A stretch of DNA of 64,000 nt, taken from assembly GCA_963766995.1 (NCBI GenBank), contig CAVYCE010000001.1, forward strand, positions 496,001-560,000, written 5' to 3'. Position 1 is the stretch's first letter. Each line of letters begins with the position of its first letter. The translations under genes were made by a program, and so were the position numbers. The notes under the pieces are model-generated. The model saw only the letters and a program-made list of their open reading frames with translations, was not told the origin of the DNA and did not search any database. Positions 43,770 to 52,992 of the stretch are shown piece after piece. The DNA is from Bog-473 sp963766995 (GTDB lineage Bacteria; Actinomycetota; Acidimicrobiia; Acidimicrobiales; RAAP-2).

Positions 43770-44542
43770 AGGGGGGTGACGTATGCCCCTGAAATGCCAC
43801 CGTCAACAAGAAAGGTGGAGGCCGTCATAAAGGATGAGTCGTCCGAAGCCAGGAAGGCCACGGCGGCCGCTATCTCGGTGGCCTCGCCGAAACGGCCCAT
43901 CGGGATGTGAACGAGACGACGCGCCGCTCGTTCCGGGTCCTTGGCGAAGAGCTCCTGGAGCAACGGTGTGTTCACCGGTCCAGGACACAGGGCGTTGACC
44001 CGGATGCCTTGGCGAGCGAACTGCACGCCGAGCTCGCGTGACATGGCCAGCACGCCGCCCTTGCTGGCGGTGTAACTGATCTGGCTGGTGGCCGCGCCCA
44101 ATATCGCTACGAACGAGGCTGTGTTGATGATGGAGCCACCACCACGGTTGAGCAGGTGGGGAATGCCGTACTTGCAGCACAGGTACACCGAGGTCAGGTT
44201 GACCTCCTGCACCCGCTTCCAGGCTTCGAGGCCGGTGTCGAGGATGGAGTCGTCGTCGGGTGGGCTGATGCCCGCGTTGTTGAAGAGGATGTCGATCCCG
44301 CCGTACTTGGCGGCGACCTGGTCGTAGAGGGACTCGACCGCCTCGGCCGACGTCACGTCGAGTTGGACGAACATGCCGCTGATGGACTCAGCCAGGGCTG
44401 TGCCGTTGGCTTGATCGAGGTCGACGACGGCCACGGAAGCGCCTTCGTAGGCCAGGCGTTCACAGGCGGCCTTTCCGATGCCACTGGCACCGCCGGTGAC
44501 CACGGCCACCTTGTCCACCAGACGTCGGGCGTACTCGCTCAT
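43766..44542 (-). CDS. Short-chain dehydrogenase/reductase (SDR)
   Basis: 258 residues. The cofactor loop is TGGASGIG (16-23), followed by DLD after strand 2 (NAD preference), NNAG, the catalytic Ser region and YTASK (Tyr/Lys). PGPVNTPLLQELF and FLVDGG close a classical SDR. AAGGAGA lies just before the ATG. It probably oxidises a hydroxyl on a lipid-like or steroid-like substrate. It is followed by ICMT and preceded by the broken ALDH on the same strand. Confidence 0.9.
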   Translation of the reverse strand: MSEYARRLVDKVAVVTGGASGIGKAACERLAYEGASVAVVDLDQANGTALAESISGMFVQLDVTSAEAVESLYDQVAAKYGGIDILFNNAGISPPDDDSILDTGLEAWKRVQEVNLTSVYLCCKYGIPHLLNRGGGSIINTASFVAILGAATSQISYTASKGGVLAMSRELGVQFARQGIRVNALCPGPVNTPLLQELFAKDPERAARRLVHIPMGRFGEATEIAAAVAFLASDDSSFMTASTFLVDGGISGAYVTPL

Positions 44543-44587
44543 TGCTCTCCTTTTGCTGGGCTGGTTTGCGCCGGTTGGTGCAGTTGT

Positions 44588-45966
44588 TCAGTCGGAGCTG
44601 ATGAAGACGTTCTTCACGTCACAGAAGGCATCGAGGGCGTCGGGGCCGAGCTCGCGGCCAATGCCCGATTGCTTCGCTCCTCCGAAGGGAGTCCAGTAGC
44701 GGACCGACGAATGCGAGTTCACCGAAAGCGTGCCGGTGTCGATGGCCCGTGCCACCCGCAGTGCCCGCCCGACGTCGCGAGTCCACAGCGAACCTGAAAG
44801 TCCGAAGGGCGTGTCGTTGGCCAGACGGATGGCGTCCTCTTCGTCCTTGAACGGGATGACCACGACGACGGGGCCGAAGATCTCATCGGTGGCAGCGCGG
44901 TCAGTGGGGCTGACCGGCGCCAGCACCGTGGGGGCGAACCAGTTGCCAGGTCCATCGGGGCAGGTGCCGGTGAAGGCGACGGGAGCGCCTTCGGGCACGA
45001 AGGAGGCCACGCTGGCCAGATGTGAGGGTGAAATGAGCGGACCCATCTCGGTGGCTTCCAAGGTGGGATCACCGACGATCACGCCACCGACGGCGGTCTC
45101 GAGATGGGACATGAACTCGTCGTAGGCCGATTGCTGCACCAGGATTCGTGATCGGGCGCAGCAGTCTTGTCCGGCATTGTCGAAGACGCCATAGGGGGCA
45201 CGGGCGGCGGCCAGCGGGATGTCAGCATCGGCAAAAACCACATTGGCGCTCTTGCCGCCCAGTTCGAGGGTGACCCGCTTTATCTGATCGGCACAGCCCG
45301 CCATGATCTGACGCGGCCGACCTCGGTGGAACCGGTGAAGCAAATTTTGCGTACGTCTGGGTGGGTGACGAATCGCTGCCCCACCACGCTGCCCTGGCCG
45401 GGCAAGATCTGGAGCACCCCTTCGGGGATACCCGCTTCGAGGGCCAACTCTCCGATGCGGATGGCACTGAGAGGCGTGAGCTCGGCCGGCTTGAGAACGA
45501 CGGTGTTCCCGGCGGCCAGCGCAGGGGCGAATCCCCAACCGGCAATGGCCATCGGGAAATTCCAGGGCACGATGATGCCGACCACGCCGAGGGGCTCATA
45601 GAAGGTCATGTCGACCCCGCCGGCCACGGGGATTTGGCGACCGCTCTGCCGCTCGGGTGCTCCGGCGTAGTACTCGAGCACATCACGGACGTTGCCAGCC
45701 TCCCAGCGGGCGTTGCCGATGACGTGTCCGGCGTTCACCACCTCGAGCTGGGCCAGCTCCTCGCCGTGGGCGTCCACCGCATCAGCGAAGCGACGCAGGA
45801 GTCGGGCCCGGTCGCCTGGGGCCACTTCTCGCCATGGTGGGAAGGCGTCGGACGCCTTGGCGATGGCGGCATCGACATCGGTCTCGCTCAACGATGGCAC
45901 CGAGGCCACGACCTCACCGGTGGCTGGATTGTGGACATCGGTCAGCGCGGTGTCGTTGTGCACCAT
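44588..45966 (-). pseudogene. Aldehyde dehydrogenase with one frameshift
   Basis: The N-terminal part from MVHNDTALTDVHNPATGEVV (ATG 45966; 46020 would overlap the divergent gene) runs through VVGIIVPWNFPMAIAGW to KICFTGSTEVGR. There, near 45313-45316 (GGCCGCG), the frame changes and continues QIMAGCADQIKRVTLELGGK (catalytic Glu), GQDCCARSRILVQ (catalytic Cys) and TPFGGAKQSGIGRELG. Restoring the frame yields a normal ALDH of about 460 residues resembling betaine- or NAD-aldehyde dehydrogenases. A single lesion. Same strand as the SDR and ICMT. Confidence 0.82.
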
Positions 45967-46018
45967 GTGATCTTTGCCGAAGTAAGTGGACCCGCCCCAA
46001 CCGAGCGAAGATATCGGC

Positions 46019-46816
46019 ATGAACGACCTGCTTCGTCGCCTGGAGCGCTACTACGACACCGTGCCTCGAGCCTTTGCTGTCGTCGAGACCTTCGGCGCGT
46101 TCACCCTGTTCGTGGCCACCGAAGGCTTCCCGTTCTACGCCCGACCCACGCTGGGTAATAAGGAAACTCCAACGGTCGATGCCGTTCTGGCCGTGTTGGA
46201 CCGCCAGCGGGCACTTGGGGTGCCTGAGTCCTTCGAGTGGGTGGATGAGGTGACGCCGGGAGCCACTTCGGTGATCGAGGCAGCTGGACTGTCGGTGCAG
46301 CGACATCCATTGCTGGTTCTGGACACGCTTCGACCGTTGAGCCCACCCTCCGGCGTTACCTTGCGCCTGGCTGGGGCCGACGATCCTTCGCTGCCTCCCC
46401 TGAAGGCTGTCCTCGACCTGTCCTTCACCGCCGGCGGGACGGCCGTGGGTGAGGGCGGCCCGGCTGAACGCGACGCCGGGGTCAATCCCGACGATGCAGG
46501 CGTGGCGGGCTGGCGGTCCAGGATTGACCTAGCTCTGATGGCCATGGTGGTGGCCGAGGACGACACCGGTCCGGTGGGTGGCGGCAGCCACTCCCCCCGA
46601 GACGGCGTGACCGAGCTGGCGGGTATCGCCACGCTGCCCACGCAGCGACGGCGTGGCATTGGCGCGGCCATCACTGCTCGTTTGGTGCAGGACGCCCTTG
46701 AGACGGGCTGCGACCTCAGTTTCCTCTCGGCCGAGACGGCCGAGGTGGCCCGCATTTACGAGAACGTCGGCTTCATCCGGGTGGGCGTGGCCTGCACCGC
46801 CGAATTCCCCGGGTAG
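46019..46816 (+). CDS. GNAT family N-acetyltransferase (two-part)
   Basis: 265 residues from ATG 46019. The N-terminal part (RRLERYYDTVPRAFAVVE) is a degenerate helical/GNAT-like region; the C-terminal catalytic GNAT has AGIATLPTQRRRGIGAAI as the acetyl-CoA loop and AEVARIYENVGFIRVG after it. The first half resembles the family of larger GNATs that score a substrate-recognition lobe. Acceptor unknown. Divergent from the ALDH gene. Confidence 0.8.
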   Translation: MNDLLRRLERYYDTVPRAFAVVETFGAFTLFVATEGFPFYARPTLGNKETPTVDAVLAVLDRQRALGVPESFEWVDEVTPGATSVIEAAGLSVQRHPLLVLDTLRPLSPPSGVTLRLAGADDPSLPPLKAVLDLSFTAGGTAVGEGGPAERDAGVNPDDAGVAGWRSRIDLALMAMVVAEDDTGPVGGGSHSPRDGVTELAGIATLPTQRRRGIGAAITARLVQDALETGCDLSFLSAETAEVARIYENVGFIRVGVACTAEFPG

Positions 46817-46833
46817 ATACGAGACGCTCCTTG

Positions 46834-46846
46834 TACAGTGCGGGCC
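46834..46846 (+). promoter_or_regulatory. Leaderless -10 of the FadD-type gene
   Basis: TACAGT (46834-46839), 7 nt, then GTG 46847. This favours GTG 46847 over GTG 46838, three codons upstream. Confidence 0.5.
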
Positions 46847-48517
46847 GTGCCCAATGACGCCCCGCCTACAGTCCCGATTGAGCAGTTCAACCTGTCCAAG
46901 GTCTTCGACGTGCTGGTCGAGTCGATCGGCGACCGGGAGTGCATCGTCTGGCGGGATCGGCGTTTCTCCTACGCCCAAGTAGCCGAGCGCTCGAACCGAC
47001 TGGCCTCGTACCTGCACGACAAGGGACTGGGCGTTCGACACGAACGCAACGGGTTGGCCGGTCACGAGTCAGGCCAGGACCACGTCGCCCTGGCGATGTA
47101 CAACGGCAACGAATACCTCGAAGGAATGTTGGGCTGTTATCGAGCTCGACTCGGTGCCTTCAACGTGAACTATCGCTACGTGGGTGAGGAGCTGCGCTAT
47201 CTCCTCAATGACGCCAAGCCGCGTGCGCTGATTCTGCATGCATCACTGGCACCGATCATGGCCGAGGTGCTGCCCAGCCTCAGTGACCCACCAGCGGTGT
47301 TGTTGCAGGTCTCAGATGAGTCCGGCAACGCGCTCCTCGACGGAGCCGTCGACTACGAGGAAGCGCTGGCCCTGGGCTCACCGGATGGGCCGCCTGTGGA
47401 GCCGGACCCCGATGATCTCTACATCCTCTACACCGGAGGTACCACGGGCATGCCCAAAGGGGTCCTGTGGCGTCAGCACGACATCTTCATGGCGGCCATG
47501 GGTGGCCGCAAAGTAGGCACCTGGGAGATCACGACTAGCTACGAGAACCTGACTCAGCGGCTGAACGAGAGTTTCCCGGTCCGTCTATTGGTCTTACCTC
47601 CACTGATGCACGGAGCGGCCCAGTGGGCTTGTTTCATGCTGATGGCCCAAGGCGCGACCTTGATCTTCCCCAACGATTCTCGTCGCGTGGAACCCGACGA
47701 TGTCTGGAGCACGGTCGAGCGCGAGAAGGCCAACACCATGACGGTGGTGGGCGACGCTGTCCTGCGCCCCCTGATCATGCAGCTGGACAAAAAGGAGTAC
47801 GACCTGTCCTCGTTCTATGCCGTAGGCAATGGCGGAGCGGCGTTGACTCCGGCCGTGCGGGAACTGGCCCTGGCCCGCCTCCCCAATTTGTTGATCTCCG
47901 ACTCGGCCGGCTCCTCTGAGACTGGAGCACAGATGTTCGTGGTGGCCGGCAAGGATGGCAAGGCCGGAATGTTCTTGCCGGGACCCGGCACGGTGGTGGT
48001 CGACGCCGAGTTGACGCACGTGCTCGAGCCGGGACATGAGGGCATGGGCTGGCTGGCGCAGACCGGCAACGTACCGTTGGGCTACCTCGGTGACGCCGAG
48101 AAGACGGCGCGGACGTTCCCCGTGATTGAGGGTGTGCGCTACTCGATTCCGGGCGACCGGGCCCGTCATCTGGCCGACGGGCAGATAGAGCTGCTCGGGC
48201 GCGACTCGGTCACCATCAACTCCGGCGGCGAAAAGATTTTTGTCGAGGAAGTGGAGCGGGCCATCGCCGGGCATCTCGACGTGGCCGATGTCGTAGTCAC
48301 CGGGCGGCCCAGTGAACGATGGGGCCAGGAAGTGGTGGCTGTGGTGCAACTGAACGAAGGCGCGTCACCCGATGGCGAATCCATCGTCAAGCAAGCATCT
48401 GGGTTTATCGCCCGTTACAAGTTGCCCAAGGACGTCATCTTCGTGGATGTGATCCAGCGGTCACCGTCGGGCAAGGCCGACTATCGATGGGCAGCCGAAC
48501 GGGCGGTGAAGGGTTAA
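46847..48517 (+). CDS. Acyl-CoA synthetase, FadD17/FadD19-like
   Basis: 556 residues from GTG 46847. Motifs: P-loop LYTGGTTGMPKGVLWRQHDI, SDSAGSSETGAQMF (A5), GRDSVTINSGGEKIFVEEVE (A8) and SPSGKADYRW (A10 Lys). The WRQHDIFMAAMGG stretch and length recall the mycobacterial FadD17/19 ligases that activate steroid side-chain and long-chain acids, so a bulky lipid acid is plausible. An upstream P450 of CYP125 type fits such a pathway but is 40 kb away. Leaderless promoter. Confidence 0.88.
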   Translation: MPNDAPPTVPIEQFNLSKVFDVLVESIGDRECIVWRDRRFSYAQVAERSNRLASYLHDKGLGVRHERNGLAGHESGQDHVALAMYNGNEYLEGMLGCYRARLGAFNVNYRYVGEELRYLLNDAKPRALILHASLAPIMAEVLPSLSDPPAVLLQVSDESGNALLDGAVDYEEALALGSPDGPPVEPDPDDLYILYTGGTTGMPKGVLWRQHDIFMAAMGGRKVGTWEITTSYENLTQRLNESFPVRLLVLPPLMHGAAQWACFMLMAQGATLIFPNDSRRVEPDDVWSTVEREKANTMTVVGDAVLRPLIMQLDKKEYDLSSFYAVGNGGAALTPAVRELALARLPNLLISDSAGSSETGAQMFVVAGKDGKAGMFLPGPGTVVVDAELTHVLEPGHEGMGWLAQTGNVPLGYLGDAEKTARTFPVIEGVRYSIPGDRARHLADGQIELLGRDSVTINSGGEKIFVEEVERAIAGHLDVADVVVTGRPSERWGQEVVAVVQLNEGASPDGESIVKQASGFIARYKLPKDVIFVDVIQRSPSGKADYRWAAERAVKG

Positions 48518-48532
48518 GCGGTGTTGGCGTCA

Positions 48533-49057
48533 ATGCAAACCGAGCGGCTGCTATTGCGGCCGTTCGAAGATCGCGACTTGGCGCCGTTCGCCGCTTTGAA
48601 CATCCACCCCGACGTGGTGGCCATGCTTGGCTCGTCTCCCTCGCGTGGCGAGAGCGATGCCATGGTGGTGCGCTTTACCGAGGAGTTGGCCCGGGAAGGT
48701 TGGGGCATCTGGGCCATCGAGGTAGTGGATGGTGCGCCGTTTGTTGGCTTCTGCGGACTCCACGCCTTGGCCTCACATGTGCCGGCATCGCCGGCCGTCG
48801 AAGTGGGGTGGCGACTGGACCCGACCTTTTGGGGTCATGGCTACGCCACCGAGGGCGCACTGGCTGCATTGGCCCACGGGTTCGGCCCATGTGGGTTGCA
48901 GGAGATCGTGTCCATCACCGCTGTGGTGAATGCGCGATCCCAAGCCGTGATGCAGCGCATCGGCATGACCCGCGACCCTTTCGGTGATTTTGAGCACCGA
49001 GGCCTGCCCGAGGGCCACGAGCTGCGGCCCCACGTGCTGTATCGGATACAACCCTGA
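48533..49057 (+). CDS. RimJ/RimL-type GNAT N-acetyltransferase
   Basis: 174 residues from ATG 48533 (GTG 48521 is in frame). MQTERLLLRPFEDRDLAPFA is the characteristic N-terminus of RimJ/RimL-like GNATs; GWRLDPTFWGHGYATEGALA binds acetyl-CoA, and SITAVVNARSQAVMQRIGM follows. The members acetylate protein N-termini or small amines. 15 bp after the CoA ligase. Confidence 0.87.
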   Translation: MQTERLLLRPFEDRDLAPFAALNIHPDVVAMLGSSPSRGESDAMVVRFTEELAREGWGIWAIEVVDGAPFVGFCGLHALASHVPASPAVEVGWRLDPTFWGHGYATEGALAALAHGFGPCGLQEIVSITAVVNARSQAVMQRIGMTRDPFGDFEHRGLPEGHELRPHVLYRIQP

Positions 49058-49059
49058 CG

Positions 49060-49071
49060 TAGGTTTCCGGC
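49060..49071 (+). promoter_or_regulatory. Leaderless -10 of tag
   Basis: TAGGTT (49060-49065), 6 nt, then GTG 49072. Confidence 0.5.
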
Positions 49072-49671
49072 GTGATGACACCTGCCACTGCTACGGCCGA
49101 ACCAACTCGTTGCCACTGGGCCACCGGGCCCGAAATGATCCCCTATCACGACACCGAATGGGGCGTCCCCGTCCACGACGATCGCACTCATTTCGAGTTC
49201 CTGGTGCTGGAAGGGGCTCAGGCGGGACTGAGTTGGCTCACCATTTTAAAACGGCGAGACGGATACAGGCGAGCCTTCGCCAACTTCGACGCCGCCAAGG
49301 TGGCCCGCTTCACACCGGTCCGGGTGGAGAAGCTCCTGCTCGATACGGGCATCATCCGCAACCGGGCCAAGGTCGAGGCCACGGTGCGCAACGCCCGCTT
49401 CTTTCTGGCCATACAAAGGGAGTTCGGCTCCTTCGATGCTTACTTGTGGGACTTCGTGGGGGGTGCCACGGTGCAGAACAAATGGCGGCGAGTGGAGCAG
49501 TTGCCCGCCACGTCGAAAGTGTCGGAGGCGGTCAGCGCTGACCTACGAGCTCGGGGCTTTCGCTTCGTCGGCCCAACGGTGTGTTACTCACACCTGCAGG
49601 CGGCCGGGCTGGTCAACGACCACCTGGTCAGCTGTTTTCGCCACGCCGAAGTCAGCAGGTCCGGCGCATAA
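49072..49671 (+). CDS. tag: DNA-3-methyladenine glycosylase I
   Basis: 199 residues from GTG 49072 (ATG 49075 in frame). The Tag zinc ligands are C14 and H26 (YHDTEWG) with H184 and C188 (NDHLVSCFRH). ARFFLAIQREFGSFDAYLW and GFRFVGPTVCYSHLQAAG are family segments. It excises 3-methyladenine from alkylated DNA. The 3' end overlaps the convergent GNAT by 20 bp. Confidence 0.95.
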   Translation: MMTPATATAEPTRCHWATGPEMIPYHDTEWGVPVHDDRTHFEFLVLEGAQAGLSWLTILKRRDGYRRAFANFDAAKVARFTPVRVEKLLLDTGIIRNRAKVEATVRNARFFLAIQREFGSFDAYLWDFVGGATVQNKWRRVEQLPATSKVSEAVSADLRARGFRFVGPTVCYSHLQAAGLVNDHLVSCFRHAEVSRSGA

Positions 49672-50134
49672 TCACCCGGGCGCCGAACTGGCCGAGAATG
49701 GACTCCTCCGGAGGAAGGCCCCGCTCGGCGTACCACTCGTCGGCTGGGCCAACTTCGGTGAATCCTTCCGAGGCGTAGAACGGCCCGTTCCAGGGGATGT
49801 CACGGTACGTGGCCAAGGTGAGCGCGTCGTAACCGGCATCGGCAATCCATAGGCAGGCAGCTTGCAGCAAGGCCCGACCGGCGCCGTGACCACCGTGGTC
49901 CGGATGTACCGACAATTGTTCGAGGTGGGCACCGTCCAGTAGGCGGTCAATCCGGGCGAATCCAATGGGTGGGTGCCCGGTGACGAGAATGACCATGGCC
50001 TGACAGAGCGCTTCAACTGTGCCGGGCGGTGGGAACGGTCCGATGCCCAACGAGTCGAAGCGCGTATCGGCCAGGCGCTCCACCTCCGGTAGGCCGACGA
50101 GCTCCTCGGGTTGAGCCGGACGGACCTCGAACAT
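49652..50134 (-). CDS. GNAT family N-acetyltransferase
   Basis: 160 residues. FEVRPAQPEELVGLPEVERL, the acetyl-CoA loop HPDHGGHGAGRALLQAACLW, and the C-terminal FYASEGFTEVGPADEW are typical of single-domain GNATs. Leaderless promoter. Convergent with tag, overlapping by 20 bp. Acceptor unknown. Confidence 0.87.
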   Translation of the reverse strand: MFEVRPAQPEELVGLPEVERLADTRFDSLGIGPFPPPGTVEALCQAMVILVTGHPPIGFARIDRLLDGAHLEQLSVHPDHGGHGAGRALLQAACLWIADAGYDALTLATYRDIPWNGPFYASEGFTEVGPADEWYAERGLPPEESILGQFGARVIMRRTC

Positions 50135-50146
50135 GCCTCGACACTA
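50135..50146 (-). promoter_or_regulatory. Leaderless -10 of the GNAT gene
   Basis: TAGTGT on the minus strand (50141-50146), 6 nt, then the ATG at 50134. Confidence 0.55.
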
Positions 50147-50171
50147 CGTCGCACCGATAGCGTGACCTTTC

Positions 50172-51146
50172 GTGCGTGCCGTCATCTGTCGTGAACTAGG
50201 ACCCCCGTCATTGCTCGTCGTGGAGGAGCGACCCGACCTCGTACCGTTGGCGGGCGGAGTGGTGATTGAGGTCGAAGCGGCTGGCGTGAACTTCGTCGAC
50301 GGTCTGTTCATTGCCGGGCAGTACCAGATCAAACCCCCGCTCCCCTTCACTCCAGGCAGTGAAGTGGCCGGCCGAGTGGCCCTGGTGGGCGCCGACGTTT
50401 CCGGTGTGACGGTGGGCCAGCGCGTCATGGCCACCACGGGACTCGGCGGCTATGCCAGCCAGGTCATGGTGTCGGCGTTGTCGTTGGTCACGCTGCCCGA
50501 CTCACTCGATGCGCCCCGAGCGGCCACTTTTACCCAGAGCTTCAGCACCTGCCTCTACGCGCTGCGCGACCGCGCCCATGTCGTACCCGGGGCCACCGTC
50601 CTGGTGCTCGGCGCTGGCGGCGGCATCGGCTTAGCTGCCATCGGCGTGGCCAGGGCCTTGGGTTGCCGGGTCATCGCTGCGGCCAGTTCGGCAGAAAAAC
50701 TCGCAGCGGCCTTGGCGGCGGGGGCGGAGGCCACTATTAATTCCTCGACGCAATCTGTAAAGGACGAGGCCCGCGCCTGGGCCGGCGGCACTGGCGTCGA
50801 CATCGTCATCGACCCCATCGGTGGTGCGGCCGCTGAACCGGCACTGCGCGCCTTGGGTGACGGTGGGCAGTACCTGGTCATCGGCTTCGCTTCGGGCACC
50901 ATCCCCAAAATCCCGCTGAACCAAGTACTGCTTCGCAATCGCACTGTGCTGGGCATCGACTGGGGTATCTGGTCCATGCAGCATGGCGTCGAGCAGCTCT
51001 CGCTGCTGCGTGAATTGGTGAACATGGTCGACCGGGCCGATCTCGACCCGGTGCATCCCTTCACCTATCCGATGGATGAAGTGGCGACCGCTCTGGACGA
51101 CTTGTTGGCGCGCCGCGCCGTCGGGAAGCTGGCGCTGATCCCCTGA
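50172..51146 (+). CDS. Quinone oxidoreductase-like medium-chain dehydrogenase (zinc-free type)
   Basis: 324 residues from GTG 50172. AAGVNFVDGLFIAGQYQ and FTPGSEVAGRV match NADPH:quinone reductases. The NADPH fold contains VLVLGAGGGIGLAAI. The zinc-ligand Cys/His positions of alcohol dehydrogenases are absent. It probably reduces quinones or enones using NADPH. Divergent from the GNAT. Confidence 0.88.
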   Translation: MRAVICRELGPPSLLVVEERPDLVPLAGGVVIEVEAAGVNFVDGLFIAGQYQIKPPLPFTPGSEVAGRVALVGADVSGVTVGQRVMATTGLGGYASQVMVSALSLVTLPDSLDAPRAATFTQSFSTCLYALRDRAHVVPGATVLVLGAGGGIGLAAIGVARALGCRVIAAASSAEKLAAALAAGAEATINSSTQSVKDEARAWAGGTGVDIVIDPIGGAAAEPALRALGDGGQYLVIGFASGTIPKIPLNQVLLRNRTVLGIDWGIWSMQHGVEQLSLLRELVNMVDRADLDPVHPFTYPMDEVATALDDLLARRAVGKLALIP

Positions 51147-51157
51147 GCGCCTGCGGC

Positions 51158-51727
51158 TCAGTGGGCGGCGATGGTCAGCGCGAACTTGAACTGGCCGTCG
51201 ACGAGCAAGGTGTAACGACCGGGTCGTACCCGCTTGAGACTGTTGGGTGCCGTTTGGGCCCAGGAACCGGAGCCGATGACGGCTGCACCCGGCTGGAGTT
51301 CGGCGAATCCAAGGGCAGGACAATTAAAGGCGGCCAGACCGGGCCACACATTGTGGTGGTGCTTTCCTTCAATGGTGAAGCCCATGGAGCCGCACGGGCC
51401 AATTTGCAGCGCCGAACTCACCGCGCCACCCGCGCCACCGTTGGCGTAGGGCGCCACGTAGTTGCATGCAGTCGTCCCGTCGTTCTTGGCAATGAAGTCG
51501 AGGTTCAAGACCTGAGCCGGGTGCAGCGTGAGCCGATTGACCCCCACCAACAATCCGGTGCTCTTGGCGCCGCACTCCCAGAATGTCCCGTGACCCGCCT
51601 GAGCCAACTTGGCCGATGCCCGCACACTCGCTTTGTGTGGGCTCTTGGCTCCAGCGGCAAACGGGGCAGCAACAATCATGAGCACTGCGGCCACCAGCGC
51701 GGCCAGGACCTGTCCCTTCTTCGCCAT
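51158..51727 (-). CDS. Secreted protein of unknown function (beta-rich)
   Basis: 189 residues. Signal peptide: MAKKG, hydrophobic core VLAALVAAVLMIVAAPFAA, cleavage near AGAKS. The mature part is a beta-rich domain with conserved-looking C residues (TFWECG, TACNY, IGPCG, FNCPALGF), so two disulfides are possible. Its Gly/Cys pattern recalls DUF4232-type exported proteins, weakly. No neighbour suggests a role. Confidence 0.72.
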   Translation of the reverse strand: MAKKGQVLAALVAAVLMIVAAPFAAGAKSPHKASVRASAKLAQAGHGTFWECGAKSTGLLVGVNRLTLHPAQVLNLDFIAKNDGTTACNYVAPYANGGAGGAVSSALQIGPCGSMGFTIEGKHHHNVWPGLAAFNCPALGFAELQPGAAVIGSGSWAQTAPNSLKRVRPGRYTLLVDGQFKFALTIAAH

Positions 51728-51778
51728 GCCCTACAGCCTGCCCGACAATGCGGTGCGCTTCATTGCAATTCGCCTCGT

Positions 51779-52882
51779 TTACCGGAAGTGGGGAATGACC
51801 TGAGTGCCCATGAGCTCAATGGTCTGCATCACGGTTTCATGGGAGATCTTGTAGGGATTTACCAGGCAGAGCAGCAGATCCACCCCGGCTTCTTCGTACT
51901 TCTTGCAGGCGTCGAGGCATTCCTCGGGAGTGCCCAGCACGCAGGCATTGGTCTCCATCAGGATCTCCAGCGTCAGTAGATCGAGAAGACCCTCATCATT
52001 GTGCTTCTTCATATCGGCGGCGTAGCCGTAGTTGCCCAACTCTTGATTGCGCTCGGCCATCAGGTCAACGAGGGTGGCGATTTGGCGCGCCCCGGCGACC
52101 GGGTACCACTCGAATGATTCCCGGGCGTTGGCGATGGCCTCTTGGCGGTCCGATGCGCAGATGGCCATGGTGAACGTGGCCGCTTGATTGTTGACGAAGG
52201 CTCCGATGGGACTGGTGCAGGTTTCGACCGCAGCCCTGTAGATATCGATCTTGCGCTTCACCTCAGAGGGCGGAAGCCCGACGGCGAACGAGCAGAGCCC
52301 GAGACCGAGACGACCCATTTGTGCGTGTCCGTCATCGGCTGTGGTGGCACCCCACAGTGGTGGGTGCGGCTGCTGCAAAGGCTTGGGCTGCACTCGGCGC
52401 TTGGGCATCTGCCAGTAGTGGCCACTGAACTCGTATTCGTCGTTGGTCCAGCAACCGACGATGTGCTCGATCGCCTCCTGCCACATCTGACGGCTCTCGG
52501 CCGGGTCGATACCGAAGCCCTCGAGCTCTGTTCGAGTGGCTGATCGGCCCGTGCCCAGGTCCACCCGCCCGTTCGAAATGAGGTCGAGCACGGCAACCGA
52601 TTCCGCCGTACGCACCGGGTGGTTATAGGGCTTGGGCATGAGCCGCACGCCGTAGCCGAGCCGGATTCGTTCCGTGCGTGAGGCGATGGCGCCATAGAGC
52701 ACTTCGGGATTGGAGCAGTGGGAGTACTCCTGCAGGAAATGATGTTCCACCGTCCAGAAGGCATCCCAGCCAAATCGGTCGCCAGCAATCGCCTGCTCCA
52801 AGGTGTGCTGGTACGCCTTGAGTTCGCTGTCTGGTTCCCAGGGGCGAGGCACGGGAATCTCATAGAACAAGGCGAACTTCAT
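51779..52882 (-). CDS. LLM-class flavin-dependent oxidoreductase (luciferase-like)
   Basis: 367 residues from ATG 52882; the upstream frame to 52975 lacks support. FALFYEIPVPRPW starts the TIM barrel, DAFWTVEHHFLQEYSH, LISNGRVDLGTGRSATRTEL and LWGATTADDGHAQMGRLGLG are luciferase-like blocks. It resembles long LLM monooxygenases using FMN or F420 on small organic substrates. The gene is not in an obvious operon and lies divergent from the SDR. Confidence 0.87.
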   Translation of the reverse strand: MKFALFYEIPVPRPWEPDSELKAYQHTLEQAIAGDRFGWDAFWTVEHHFLQEYSHCSNPEVLYGAIASRTERIRLGYGVRLMPKPYNHPVRTAESVAVLDLISNGRVDLGTGRSATRTELEGFGIDPAESRQMWQEAIEHIVGCWTNDEYEFSGHYWQMPKRRVQPKPLQQPHPPLWGATTADDGHAQMGRLGLGLCSFAVGLPPSEVKRKIDIYRAAVETCTSPIGAFVNNQAATFTMAICASDRQEAIANARESFEWYPVAGARQIATLVDLMAERNQELGNYGYAADMKKHNDEGLLDLLTLEILMETNACVLGTPEECLDACKKYEEAGVDLLLCLVNPYKISHETVMQTIELMGTQVIPHFR

Positions 52883-52992
52883 GGAACGCACCCCCCTGGG
52901 CAGTTCGAACATCGAGTCGTCAGACCATAAGCGAGCCCGGATACGGGTGCACGCCCTGGGGTAGACAATCGGCACCGCAGCGGGGAGGTCTC

